Position numbers and translations under genes: made by a program
Source of the DNA: a bacterium
GTDB taxonomy: Bacteria > Desulfobacterota > Binatia > DP-6
Reading direction: 5' to 3'
Length of the DNA: 64,000 nt
Assembly: GCA_026129405.1 (NCBI GenBank)
Contig: JAHCID010000006.1
Location: 1 to 64,000, forward strand
Shown here: positions 23,667 through 32,321 of the stretch, piece after piece
Position numbering within the stretch: position 1 is the first letter of the stretch
Layout: the number at the start of each line of letters is the position of its first letter
Notes under the pieces: model-generated
Seen by the model: only the letters and a program-made list of their open reading frames with translations
What the model was told of the DNA's origin: nothing
Databases searched by the model: none

Positions 23667-24833
23667 TCAGTGGCGCGGGATGCGCGGCATCCCGAGCCCG
23701 AAGAGCGCGATGAGATCGCGCTGCACCTCGTTCGTGCCGCCTCCGAAGGTGAGGAAGAGCGTGCCCTGGTAGGCGCGCTCGAGACGCCCGCGCAGCGGCG
23801 CGTGGTCGCTGCCGCGCAGCGCGCCCGCGGCGCCGAACACGCCGAGCAGGAGGCGATACGCCTCGCAGAAGAACTCGCTGCCGAAGACCTTCGTGGCGCT
23901 GGCGTCGGCGGGGTTCTGCGTCGGGCTCGTCACCGCCTTCCAGTTGGCGAGGCGCAGGAACTCGAGCTTGGCGTGGACGCGGGCGAGGTCGAGGCGCACC
24001 CACTCCTGGTCGATGACGCGGCGGCCGTCGGCCAGCCGCGTCGTCGCCGCCCAGCCGACGGTGTCCTCGTAGACCTTCTCGACCATGCCCGGCGGGGCGA
24101 TCGCGACGCGCTCGTAGTTGAGCTGGTTCGTGATCAGCTTCCAGCCCTTGTTCGCCTCGCCGATCAGCGCCGTGCCGGGCACACGGACGTTGTCGTAGAA
24201 GGTGTTCGTCGTGCCCGAGTCGACCAGGGTGTGGATGATCGAGTGCGAGAAGCCGGGCGCGGTCGTCGGCATGGCGAAGATCGAGATGCCCTTGTGCTTC
24301 GGCGCCTCGGGGTCGGTGCGCGCGGCGAGCCAGACGTAGTCGGCGTAGCCGGCGAGGCTGGTGTAGATCTTCTGGCCGCTGATGATCCAGTCGTCGCCGT
24401 CTCGCACCGCACGCGTGCGCAGCGACGCGAGGTCGGTGCCCGCCTGCGGCTCGGTGTAGCCGACCGCGAAGTGGAGCTCGCCGCGCAGGATGCGGGGCAG
24501 GAAGAACTGCTTCTGCTCCTCGCTGCCGAACGCCATGATCGTGTGCGCGATGGCGTTGATGGTGAGCGCGGGGATCGGCGCCAGCGCGCGCCAGGCCTCG
24601 TCGTAGAAGATGAACTGCTCCACCAGCCCGCGGCCCTGGCCGCCGTACTCGCGCGGCCAGCCGATGCCGAGCCAGCCGTCGCGCCCCATCCGGCGCACCG
24701 CTTCGAGACAGTGCGGGCCGCCGGTGTCGCCGCGCGCGACCTCGGCTTCGACCGCGGGCGTCATCAGCGCGGCGAAGTAGGCGCGCAGCTCGGCGCGCAG
24801 GGCGTCCTGCTCCGGGGTATAGGCGATGTACAT
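23667..24833 (-). CDS. acyl-CoA dehydrogenase, larger subunit-like
   Basis: A 388-residue acyl-CoA dehydrogenase. It begins MYIAYTPEQDALRAELRAYFAALM, has a GYTEPQAGTDLASLRTRA loop and ISGQKIYTSLAGYADYVWLAARTD in the flavin domain, and ends with FLTFGGGTNEVQRDLIALFGLGMPRIPRH, where the ETxNE-like segment is FGGGTNEVQRD. First gene of a two-gene minus-strand operon. It would introduce a 2,3-double bond into an acyl-CoA, probably of a branched or ring-bearing acid (inference from the pairing). Confidence 0.9.
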   Translation of the reverse strand: MYIAYTPEQDALRAELRAYFAALMTPAVEAEVARGDTGGPHCLEAVRRMGRDGWLGIGWPREYGGQGRGLVEQFIFYDEAWRALAPIPALTINAIAHTIMAFGSEEQKQFFLPRILRGELHFAVGYTEPQAGTDLASLRTRAVRDGDDWIISGQKIYTSLAGYADYVWLAARTDPEAPKHKGISIFAMPTTAPGFSHSIIHTLVDSGTTNTFYDNVRVPGTALIGEANKGWKLITNQLNYERVAIAPPGMVEKVYEDTVGWAATTRLADGRRVIDQEWVRLDLARVHAKLEFLRLANWKAVTSPTQNPADASATKVFGSEFFCEAYRLLLGVFGAAGALRGSDHAPLRGRLERAYQGTLFLTFGGGTNEVQRDLIALFGLGMPRIPRH

Positions 24834-25060
24834 CGGCCTCCTCGCTCGTCGGCGCGCGACCTTGCCGCGCCCGAGCGCTCGCGGTCAAACCGTGTGATCC
24901 GTCCGCCGGCGGGCAGGTGCGGCGTGCGCGCTCCGACGAGCCGCGGCGCCGCGTGCGTTGCGATCGTGCGCCGTGCCCGTCGCGCGTGTCGTCGGGGGAT
25001 ACTTTACTAGGGTCCGAGCACGACGTATTGCGCCCCGAGACCTGGTCGGAGCAGCGCTGC

Positions 25061-25420
25061 ATGAACGAGCGGAACGACGACACGCGACGCGCACGCTGCC
25101 TTTCCCTCGCGATCGGCACGCGCGACGCGGCGACGCCGGCCGGGCGGACGCTGCACGGGCTCCGATCGACGGCCGTCACCTTCGCCTGCCTCGCGGCCAC
25201 CACCGCCGGCTGCGGCCTGTCGCCGTCGGTGAACGTTCTCGGCTCGTTCTTCCCGGCCTGGCTCATCTCGATCGTCACCGGCCTGCTCCTGTCGCTCGTC
25301 GTCTGGCGGATCCTCGTCGCCGCCGGCGTCGCCGCGCGGCTCTCGCCGCCGGCGCTCGTGTATCCCTGCCTGGTCGCGACCTTGATCTTCGCCACCTGGC
25401 TGACCCTGTTCGCGAGCTGA
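25061..25420 (+). CDS. YtcA-like small lipoprotein
   Basis: A 119-residue protein with a lipobox-like CLAATTAGC before GLSPSVNVLGSFFPAWLISIVTGLLLSLVVW and a second membrane helix (LVYPCLVATLIFATWLTLFAS). This is the pattern of the YtcA family encoded before MdtN-MdtO-MdtP-type efflux genes. The ATG at 25061 was chosen as start; upstream frame is arginine-rich and unlike protein. The leader before the lipobox is unusually long (about 65 residues), so the start could be a little further downstream. The stop is 8 bases before the HlyD-type gene. Confidence 0.75.
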   Translation: MNERNDDTRRARCLSLAIGTRDAATPAGRTLHGLRSTAVTFACLAATTAGCGLSPSVNVLGSFFPAWLISIVTGLLLSLVVWRILVAAGVAARLSPPALVYPCLVATLIFATWLTLFAS

Positions 25421-25427
25421 GCGGCCG

Positions 25428-26474
25428 ATGCAGACCGCCGGGCGCCTTCTCAGTATCGGCATCGTCGCGGCGGCGGTGCTGCTCGGCATCGTCGTCCTGA
25501 CGCGGGTCGTGCGCCATCCCAAGACCGACGACGCGACGGTCATGGCCGACGTCGTCAACGTCGTGCCCGAAGTCTCGGGGCGCATCGTCGAGCTGCACGT
25601 GGCCGACAACCAGGCCGTGCAGCAGGGCGACCTGCTCTTCGTCATCGACCCGCGGCCGTACGCCCTCGCCGTGGAACGGGCGCGGGCCGAGGTGCAAGCG
25701 CTCGACGCGCAGATCGCGCTGACGAAGCGGCACATCGAGGGCCAGGAGTACGCGACCGCGGCCGCGCGGGCCGCCGTGCAGCGTGCGGAGGCGCAGGCGC
25801 GCAGCGCGGCCGACACGTACCACCGCCTGCGGCCGCTGGCGCGCGAGCAGTACGTCACGGCCGAGCGTCTCGACGAGGCGCAGGCGGCGATGCGCTCGAC
25901 CGAGGCGACGCTCGACGAGGCCCGGCGGCGGATGATGCAGGCGGAGAAGGACGTCGGCGACCTCGACGCCCTCATCGCGCAACGCGATGCCGCCGCCGCG
26001 GCGCTCGGCAAGGCGGAGCTGGACCTCGGCCACACGCGGGTGGAGGCGCCCTTCGACGCGCTCGTCGTCAACCTGTACACCGCCGTCGGGGCGTTCGTCG
26101 GGCCGGGGCCGATTCCCGTCTTCGCCCTCGTCGACCGCCGGCGCTGGTACGTCGTCGCCAACTATCGCGAGTCCGAGCTCGACCGCATCGCCCCGGGCAT
26201 GGATGCGCGCGTCTATCTCATGTCGGATCCGCGGCGCAGCTACCGCGGCACGGTGCAGGGCATCGGCTGGGCGGTGAACCCGGAGGATCAACGCATCACG
26301 CCGGGGATCCCCTCCATCCGGCGCGAGCTCAACTGGGTCCACATCGCGCAGCGCTTCCCGGTACGCATCGCGATCGAGGATCCCCGCCCGGCGGAGGTGT
26401 TTCGGGTCGGCGCCTCTGCGGTCGCCATCGTGCTCGGACATCCCGACGACCAGGGGCGGCCCGCGGGGCGCTGA
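25428..26474 (+). CDS. HlyD-family periplasmic adaptor (MdtN/AaeA-like)
   Basis: A 348-residue membrane-fusion protein. It has one N-terminal membrane helix (LLSIGIVAAAVLLGIVVLTRVV), then a lipoyl half (TVMADVVNVVPEVSGRIVELHVADNQAVQQGDLLFVIDPRPY). A long coiled-coil hairpin spans about residues 80-190 (ERARAEVQALDAQIALTKRHIEG onward), followed by the second lipoyl half (LDLGHTRVEAPFDALVVNL) and a beta-barrel (RRRWYVVANYRESELDRI). It would bridge the FUSC-type inner-membrane protein and the TolC-type channel encoded next to it. Confidence 0.92.
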   Translation: MQTAGRLLSIGIVAAAVLLGIVVLTRVVRHPKTDDATVMADVVNVVPEVSGRIVELHVADNQAVQQGDLLFVIDPRPYALAVERARAEVQALDAQIALTKRHIEGQEYATAAARAAVQRAEAQARSAADTYHRLRPLAREQYVTAERLDEAQAAMRSTEATLDEARRRMMQAEKDVGDLDALIAQRDAAAAALGKAELDLGHTRVEAPFDALVVNLYTAVGAFVGPGPIPVFALVDRRRWYVVANYRESELDRIAPGMDARVYLMSDPRRSYRGTVQGIGWAVNPEDQRITPGIPSIRRELNWVHIAQRFPVRIAIEDPRPAEVFRVGASAVAIVLGHPDDQGRPAGR

Positions 26475-26485
26475 TCGACGGCCGG

Positions 26486-28636
26486 ATGGCGATCGCGGAA
26501 ACCACCCGGCTGCCGACCCAGCCGTCGCGCCTGCTCGAGTTCCTCCGTGCCGAGCTCGCGCCCCTGCCGGGGCGTGGGCTCGGCACCGTGCGCATCGTCG
26601 TCGCCTGCGTCGTGACGCTCGTCCTGTGCATGGCGCTCCAGGTTCCGGAGGCGCACCTCGCGGTCTGGGTGGCGCTGCGGACGGCGACCGAGGAGGCGGG
26701 CGAGACGCTGCTCTTCGGCGTCCTCGCCCTGCTCGCGCTGACCATCGGGATCGCCGGCTCGCTCCTGCTCCTGATGGTGGCCATGGACCAGGCGTGGCTG
26801 CGCTTCTGCGCGATGGCCGCGCTCGCGGCCCTCGGGCTGTTCCTGCGCCGCACCTTCGTGATCGGCGCGCTCGGATTCGTGATCGGCCTCGTGGGCACGC
26901 TCATCATGACCGTGCCGGACTTCGTACCCGATCCCGAGCTCGTGGTCCGGGCGAGCCTGTGGCTGTGGCCGGTGTTCGCGCTGGGCATCGCGGCGTCGGT
27001 GGCCGTCAATCTGCTCGTGGCGCCCAGCGATCCGGCGGCGCTCCTCGCCGAAGAGCTCCGCCTGCGCGTCGAGGCGGCCGAGCACGCGCTCGCGCGCCGC
27101 CTGGGGCGAGCGCCCACGTCCGACCCGACGCCGCTCACGGAGCTGGTCACCGCCGGCATGGCGCGGATGCTGTCGCTCCTGCGCAGCGCCGAGATCGTGC
27201 ACCCGTCGCTGGCGCGGCGACACGCCGCGCAGAGCGCCCTCGTCACGCTCGCGGACCGCCTCGTCACCGCCGCCGTGGCGCTCGAGCTGACGGCGCCCGA
27301 CCGCCTCGAGCCCGGCGAGCGCGTCCGGCTCGAGCGGCTCGTCGCCGCGTGCGACGAGCTGCGACGCATGCTCGCCGGCGCGCCCGGTGCCGCACCCGCG
27401 ACGCGCTCGCTCGACCTGCCGCCCACCGACGCCCCCCCGGGCGGTCCACCCGCCGTCGTCGAGCTGGAGCGCGTCGTCGGCCTCCTCGCGCACACCCTCG
27501 CGAGCGACGACGCCTCGCTCGCCGACGCGCCCCCGCCCGAGCCCCGGCGCGCGTTCGTGCCCGACGCCCTGACGAACCCGGAATACCTGCGCTACGCCGC
27601 CAAGGGCGCCCTCGCGGTGATGATCTGCTACGTGCTCCAGAGCGCGGTCGACTGGCCCGGCATCCGCACCTGCATCGTGACCTGCATGATCGTCGCGCTC
27701 ACGAGCCAGGGAGGCACGATCCAGAAGGCGACGCTGCGCCTCGGCGGCGCGCTGGTCGGCGCCCTCCTCGGCTTCCTGTCGATCCTCTTCCTCGTCCCCG
27801 AGCTGGAGTCGATCACCTCGCTGGCGCTGCTGGTCGCCGCCGGGACCGTGCTCGCCGCCTGGGTCGACCTCGGGAGCGCGCGCATCTCGTACGCCGGGGT
27901 GCAGATCGCGTTCGCGTTCTACGTCTGCGTGATCCAGGGCTTCACGCCGAGCTGGCACTTCGACACCATCCGCGACCGCCTGGTCGGCATCCTGCTCGGC
28001 AACGTCGTCATCACGCTGGTGTTCCTCTTCGTGTGGCCGGTCGACGCGACCCGCTCGCTGTGGCGGCAGCTGGCCGCGGCGCTGCGCACGACGGCGCGCC
28101 TTGCCACGGTCGAGGACGAAAGCGAGGACCCGGCGGCGGTGGGCCGCGCCACCGGCGCGCTGCGCGCGCAGGCCGATCGCCAGTTCGGTGCCGTCCAGCA
28201 GGCGCTGGCGGAGGCGGCGTTCGAGGTGGTCCTTCCGGGCACGGGCGACGCCGCGCTCCGCGACCAGGCCCAGCGCCGCATGACCGAGGCACAAGCGCTC
28301 TTCCTCACCCAGCTCGCCGTCGCGCGGCACCGGCCCGACATCGCCCCACGGCGGCTGCCGCCGACGCTGCGCACCGCCGTCCGCAACCTGAACCACGCCA
28401 TCGCCGCGCGGGTGGACGCGGTGGCCGACCGCCTCGAGGGTGCGACGACCACGCCCCTCCCGGACGTGCGCGCAGCCTTCGACGCGCTCGCGGACGTCGT
28501 CGAGCCGCTCCGGGGCCACCGCGCCGATCCGGACCTGGCGGCGGAGGCGCAGGCGCGGCTCGCGCTGTACCGCACGCTCGTGCTGCGCGTCGAGCAGCTC
28601 GGCGTGCCGGCACCCGGCGCCGGAGTCGTGCGGTGA
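26486..28636 (+). CDS. FUSC-family inner-membrane efflux protein (MdtO/AaeB-like)
   Basis: A 716-residue protein with two membrane blocks of about five to six helices each (residues 25-180 and 375-510), separated by a soluble helical region and followed by a C-terminal soluble domain. This is the duplicated FUSC layout of aromatic-acid exporters such as AaeB and MdtO. It sits 11 bases after the adaptor gene, and its stop overlaps the TolC-type GTG start (GTGA). Probable cargo is aromatic acids, by family analogy. Confidence 0.9.
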   Translation: MAIAETTRLPTQPSRLLEFLRAELAPLPGRGLGTVRIVVACVVTLVLCMALQVPEAHLAVWVALRTATEEAGETLLFGVLALLALTIGIAGSLLLLMVAMDQAWLRFCAMAALAALGLFLRRTFVIGALGFVIGLVGTLIMTVPDFVPDPELVVRASLWLWPVFALGIAASVAVNLLVAPSDPAALLAEELRLRVEAAEHALARRLGRAPTSDPTPLTELVTAGMARMLSLLRSAEIVHPSLARRHAAQSALVTLADRLVTAAVALELTAPDRLEPGERVRLERLVAACDELRRMLAGAPGAAPATRSLDLPPTDAPPGGPPAVVELERVVGLLAHTLASDDASLADAPPPEPRRAFVPDALTNPEYLRYAAKGALAVMICYVLQSAVDWPGIRTCIVTCMIVALTSQGGTIQKATLRLGGALVGALLGFLSILFLVPELESITSLALLVAAGTVLAAWVDLGSARISYAGVQIAFAFYVCVIQGFTPSWHFDTIRDRLVGILLGNVVITLVFLFVWPVDATRSLWRQLAAALRTTARLATVEDESEDPAAVGRATGALRAQADRQFGAVQQALAEAAFEVVLPGTGDAALRDQAQRRMTEAQALFLTQLAVARHRPDIAPRRLPPTLRTAVRNLNHAIAARVDAVADRLEGATTTPLPDVRAAFDALADVVEPLRGHRADPDLAAEAQARLALYRTLVLRVEQLGVPAPGAGVVR

Positions 28637-30120
28637 CGCGGGTCGCGCGGCGGATCGCCACCCTGGCGATGCCGATCCTGTGCGTGGGCTGCGCGGCGTG
28701 GAGCCCGCTGCGCGACGCCCCGCCCTCGCCCGACCGTCCCTGGGCGCCGCCCGAGCTGGCGCAGCACGCGGCCGACCTCGTGGCCCGGCAGCAGCTCGCC
28801 CCCGCCGAGCCCGTCGAGATCGATCCCGCGAAGACGTACGACCTGCCCGAGCTCGTCGACATCGCCCAACGCGTGCATCCGGCGACGCGGGTCGCCTGGG
28901 AGCGGGCGCGTCAGGCAGCCATCGCGGTCGGCATGGCCGCGGGAACCTACTATCCGCTGCTCGCCGTGTCGGCGACCGGCGGTGCGGCTCGGGTCGCGGC
29001 GCCCTTCCCCCCGAACCTGATCCCCGGCGGCCTCCCCGACGGCTATCTCACCGCGAAGACCCAGGCGGTGCTCCCGATCGTCTCGCTCGAGTGGCTGCTG
29101 CTCGACTTCGGCCGCCGCGGCGCCGCCGTCGACGCAGCCAGGGCCCTCGCGCTGGAGGCGACCATCGGGTTCAACGCCGAGCATCAGCAGATCGTGTTCG
29201 CCGTGACCCGCGCCTTCTATGCGCTCACCGCGGTGCGCGGCAAAGTCGCCGCCGCCCGCGCCGCCCTCGCCTCGGCGCAGACGCTGGAGCGCGCTGCCGA
29301 GGCGCACCGCGCGCGCGGCGAGGGGACGCTACCGGAGGCGTTGCAGGCGCACGAGGAGGCGGTGCGCGCACAGTACGAGGTCGACGACGCGCTGGCGGCC
29401 GAGATCGACGCGCGCATGGCCCTCGCCGAGAGCATGGGCGTCGCGCCCACGACGGCGATCCGGGTGGTCGACCTGTCCACGCAGCCGCTCCCGCCCGGGG
29501 TCGCGGAATCGGTCGACGACGCCGTCGACCGCGCCCTCGCCCAGCGACCCGATCTGCTCGCGAGCCTCGCCGCCCTGCAGGCGAAGGAGGCCGAGGTACG
29601 CGGTGCCCGCGCCGACTTCTTCCCCAAGCTCGGCGTCCGCGCCGCCACCGGCCGCAACCTCGGCCGGGTCAGCGTCCTCGGCGGGCCCTACGATACGGTC
29701 GACGCGCAGCAGTGGGACGCCGGGCTGCGCCTCGAATGGACGCTGTTCGAGGGCTTCGAGCGCCGCAACCGCCTGAGCCTCGCCGAGTCCGCGCGGCGCG
29801 CGGCCGCCGACGAGCTCACGCTCGCGCGCGACAAGGCGGTGCGCGAGGTGTGGAAGGCGTACCAGGAGGTGAAGGTGGCGATCGCGCGGCAGCAGGCCGG
29901 TGCAGCCCTCCTCGCCGCCTCCGAGAAGAGCTGGAGCGCCGTCCTGTCGTCCTACGATCACGGCCTGGCCACGTATCCCGACCTGCGCGAGGCGGACCGC
30001 AACCTCGCCCGCGCGCGTATGCTCGACACGCAGGCGAGAGCGCAGGTGTTCACCGCCGCGGCGGCGCTGGCGTTCAGCACGGGCGATCTGGCGCGCCCGG
30101 TCCCGACCGCCGGACGGTGA
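28633..30120 (+). CDS. TolC-type outer-membrane efflux lipoprotein (MdtP-like)
   Basis: A 495-residue outer-membrane channel subunit. A lipobox-like PILCVGCAAW near residue 20 suggests acylation at Cys. Two outer-membrane-efflux repeats follow: the first around LPELVDIAQRVHPATRVAWERARQ, the second around DDAVDRALAQRPDLLASLAALQAKEAEVRGARADFFPKLGV, each with long helices. The start is the GTG overlapping the FUSC stop. Last gene of the ytcA-mdtN-mdtO-mdtP-like operon. Confidence 0.9.
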   Translation: MTRVARRIATLAMPILCVGCAAWSPLRDAPPSPDRPWAPPELAQHAADLVARQQLAPAEPVEIDPAKTYDLPELVDIAQRVHPATRVAWERARQAAIAVGMAAGTYYPLLAVSATGGAARVAAPFPPNLIPGGLPDGYLTAKTQAVLPIVSLEWLLLDFGRRGAAVDAARALALEATIGFNAEHQQIVFAVTRAFYALTAVRGKVAAARAALASAQTLERAAEAHRARGEGTLPEALQAHEEAVRAQYEVDDALAAEIDARMALAESMGVAPTTAIRVVDLSTQPLPPGVAESVDDAVDRALAQRPDLLASLAALQAKEAEVRGARADFFPKLGVRAATGRNLGRVSVLGGPYDTVDAQQWDAGLRLEWTLFEGFERRNRLSLAESARRAAADELTLARDKAVREVWKAYQEVKVAIARQQAGAALLAASEKSWSAVLSSYDHGLATYPDLREADRNLARARMLDTQARAQVFTAAAALAFSTGDLARPVPTAGR

Positions 30121-30168
30121 GCCGGACGGCACGATCGACGGCGGCCGGCGCCAACCGCTTGCGGTGGC

Positions 30169-30191
30169 CCCGGCGGCCGAGAGCCGCCGGG
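30169..30191. terminator. stem-loop between convergent genes
   Basis: CCCGGCGGC (30169-30177), loop CGAGA, GCCGCCGGG (30183-30191): a perfect 9-pair GC hairpin in the 119-base gap between the TolC-type gene and the convergent sulfatase-like gene. No T-run on either side. Its position suggests a two-way terminator. Confidence 0.4.
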
Positions 30192-30239
30192 CGCGTGCCC
30201 GGCCCGGTGCGTCGCCCGCGGCGCGCGGGAGGCCGGAGG

Positions 30240-32174
30240 TCAGTCGAGGTAGCCGAGGGCGCGCAGCTTGTCCTCGAGCCCCGGATCGGCGCCGCCCACG
30301 GGCGGCGGCGGTGCGGCCGCGGCGCGCAGCGCCGACAGGCGCTCGCGCATCGCGGCGTCCGCGGCGTCGCCGCTCCAGGCGTTCGCCTGCTCGCCGGGGT
30401 CGCGCACCAGATCGTAGATCACGCCGAGGTCGCTTGGCGGGGCCCAGATGAGCTTGCGCTCGGGCGTCCGCAGCGCGTCCAGCTCGACCTCGGAGCCGTC
30501 GGGACCGGCGCCGTAGCGCGTCTCCGACCAGGCCTCGCGGTCGCGCGCCAGGTCCGGAGCGAGGACGTTCTTGCCCGGCAGCCCGCGCGGAAGCTCCAGG
30601 CCGAGCACCGCGGCGACGGTGGGGAAGAGGTCGATGCCCTGGACCTGCGCCGGCTCGCGGCCCGGCGTCACCCCGGGCCCGAAGACGATCATCGGCACGT
30701 GCAGCGACTCGTCGTAGAGATGCTTGCGATGGCCGAGGAGGCCGTGCTCCTGGAACTCCTCGCCGTGGTCGGCGGTGACGACGACGATCGTGTCGCGTAG
30801 CACGCCTTCCGCTTCGAGCGCGGCCACCAGCTCGCCCAGCGCGCCGTCCCATGCCGCGATCGCGCCGTGGTAGAGGGTGCGCAGATACGCGACCTCGACC
30901 GCGGAGAGCGGCGGGCGCTCGCCCTTGCGGATCTCCTCCGCCAGGCGGCGGATCACGCCGTCACGCACCTGCGGATCGATGCCGGGCGGCGCCGGCGGCC
31001 GCGTCCCGGGCACCGGCTGATAGGGCTCGTGCGCCTCCATGTACTGGAGCCAGGCGAAGAACCGCCGGCCGCGATTGCGGCGCAGCCAGTCGAGGAACGG
31101 CGCGTTCACCTCGGCGCCGCGGGCCCAGACGACGTCGTCGCCGCGCTCGCGTCGTGGCAGCTCGACGAAGGTCTCGAAGCCGCGCGCGAGATTGTTCTCG
31201 CGCGACACGAGCCCGTTGGCGGAGACGCCGATCGTGCTGATGCCCGCGCGCCGGGCCTGGGTGGCGATGGTCGGCAGGCTGTCGGACAGGAAGGCCCAGT
31301 CCGCATCGCCGGTGACGCCGGCGGGACGGCCGAAGCGCCACGAGCGTCCCACCACGCCGTGCGAGCGCGGATGCAGGCCGGTGAACAGCGTCGCGACCGA
31401 GGGCAGCGTCCACGGCGCCTGCGCCACCGCCTGCTCGAAGACGCGGCCCTGCGCGGCCAGCCGGTCGAGCCGCGGGCTCGGGCTGGGCTGCGCGCCGTAG
31501 ACGCCGAGGTGGTCGGCGCGCAGCGTGTCCACCAGCAGCACGAGGACGTTGGGTGCGGCGGGGCCGGACGCCTGTCGCGGGATGTGCGCCTCGCGCACCA
31601 GCTGCACGCGGCTCCAGCCCGGCGTCCCCGCGAGCGGCCCGCTGCCGTGCCGCGTCGTCGCGAGCGTGAGCGTGAGCGGCTCGGCGACCTCGGCGGGGAG
31701 CGGGATGGTGACGTCGAACCAGCGGCGATCGCCGCTCGCGCCGACCGGGTCCACCACCTGGTCGAGCACGGTGCGCTCGTTCAGCGTCGCGACGAAGCGG
31801 ACGCCCGCCGCCGTCGCCGGCGGTTTCTTCGCCGGCTCCATCCCGAAGCCGATGCGCAGCGCGGCTCCGGGCGTCGGCGGCACGGGGAAGCGCAGCGTCG
31901 CCGGCGGCGGCGCCACGATGGCGCGGCGGTAGCCGCGCGACGGCGACGGCTGGAGGCCGCCCGCGGACACCGGCGCCTCGGAATCCTCTGCGACCACCGT
32001 GGTCGCGTCGAGGCGATCGGACAGCTGATGCAGGACGTCGGTCACCTGCACCTCCGGCGGCAGCGGCCGCTCGTCGTGCGAGCGCAGGGTGCGCGCCGCG
32101 ATCGCCAGCGCCGTCGCCGCCCCGACGAGCCCGAGCACCCATCCGAGCTTCCTCCCTCGCGCGCGCGTCTGCAT
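30240..32174 (-). CDS. sulfatase-like AlkP-superfamily protein (Thr at nucleophile site)
   Basis: A 644-residue exported or membrane-anchored hydrolase. One N-terminal helix (LGWVLGLVGAATALAIA), then a beta-sandwich-like region of about 180 residues. The AlkP core begins VLVLLVDTLRADHLGVYG (metal Asp). The nucleophile region is APWTLPSVATLFTG: the Cys/Ser of the C/S-x-P-x-R sulfatase signature is replaced by Thr and the Arg is missing, so it is not a formylglycine sulfatase. Later metal motifs are VVVTADHGEEFQEHGLLGHRKHLYDE. It ends in KLRALGYLD, as do related proteins nearby. Perhaps a phosphatase or phosphotransferase on envelope substrates (inference). Confidence 0.82.
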   Translation of the reverse strand: MQTRARGRKLGWVLGLVGAATALAIAARTLRSHDERPLPPEVQVTDVLHQLSDRLDATTVVAEDSEAPVSAGGLQPSPSRGYRRAIVAPPPATLRFPVPPTPGAALRIGFGMEPAKKPPATAAGVRFVATLNERTVLDQVVDPVGASGDRRWFDVTIPLPAEVAEPLTLTLATTRHGSGPLAGTPGWSRVQLVREAHIPRQASGPAAPNVLVLLVDTLRADHLGVYGAQPSPSPRLDRLAAQGRVFEQAVAQAPWTLPSVATLFTGLHPRSHGVVGRSWRFGRPAGVTGDADWAFLSDSLPTIATQARRAGISTIGVSANGLVSRENNLARGFETFVELPRRERGDDVVWARGAEVNAPFLDWLRRNRGRRFFAWLQYMEAHEPYQPVPGTRPPAPPGIDPQVRDGVIRRLAEEIRKGERPPLSAVEVAYLRTLYHGAIAAWDGALGELVAALEAEGVLRDTIVVVTADHGEEFQEHGLLGHRKHLYDESLHVPMIVFGPGVTPGREPAQVQGIDLFPTVAAVLGLELPRGLPGKNVLAPDLARDREAWSETRYGAGPDGSEVELDALRTPERKLIWAPPSDLGVIYDLVRDPGEQANAWSGDAADAAMRERLSALRAAAAPPPPVGGADPGLEDKLRALGYLD

Positions 32175-32321
32175 CTGGGACGCGGGAGAGTAGCCAATCT
32201 CCCCCGCGAGGACGAGCGACCCCGCGCACGATGCGCGTCTGCCGGCCTGCCTGCCGCGCAGAGCAGCGACGACCGCATCGGTCGCGGCCCGGCGTGTGCC
32301 TTGCTATCCTCCGCCGACGCC

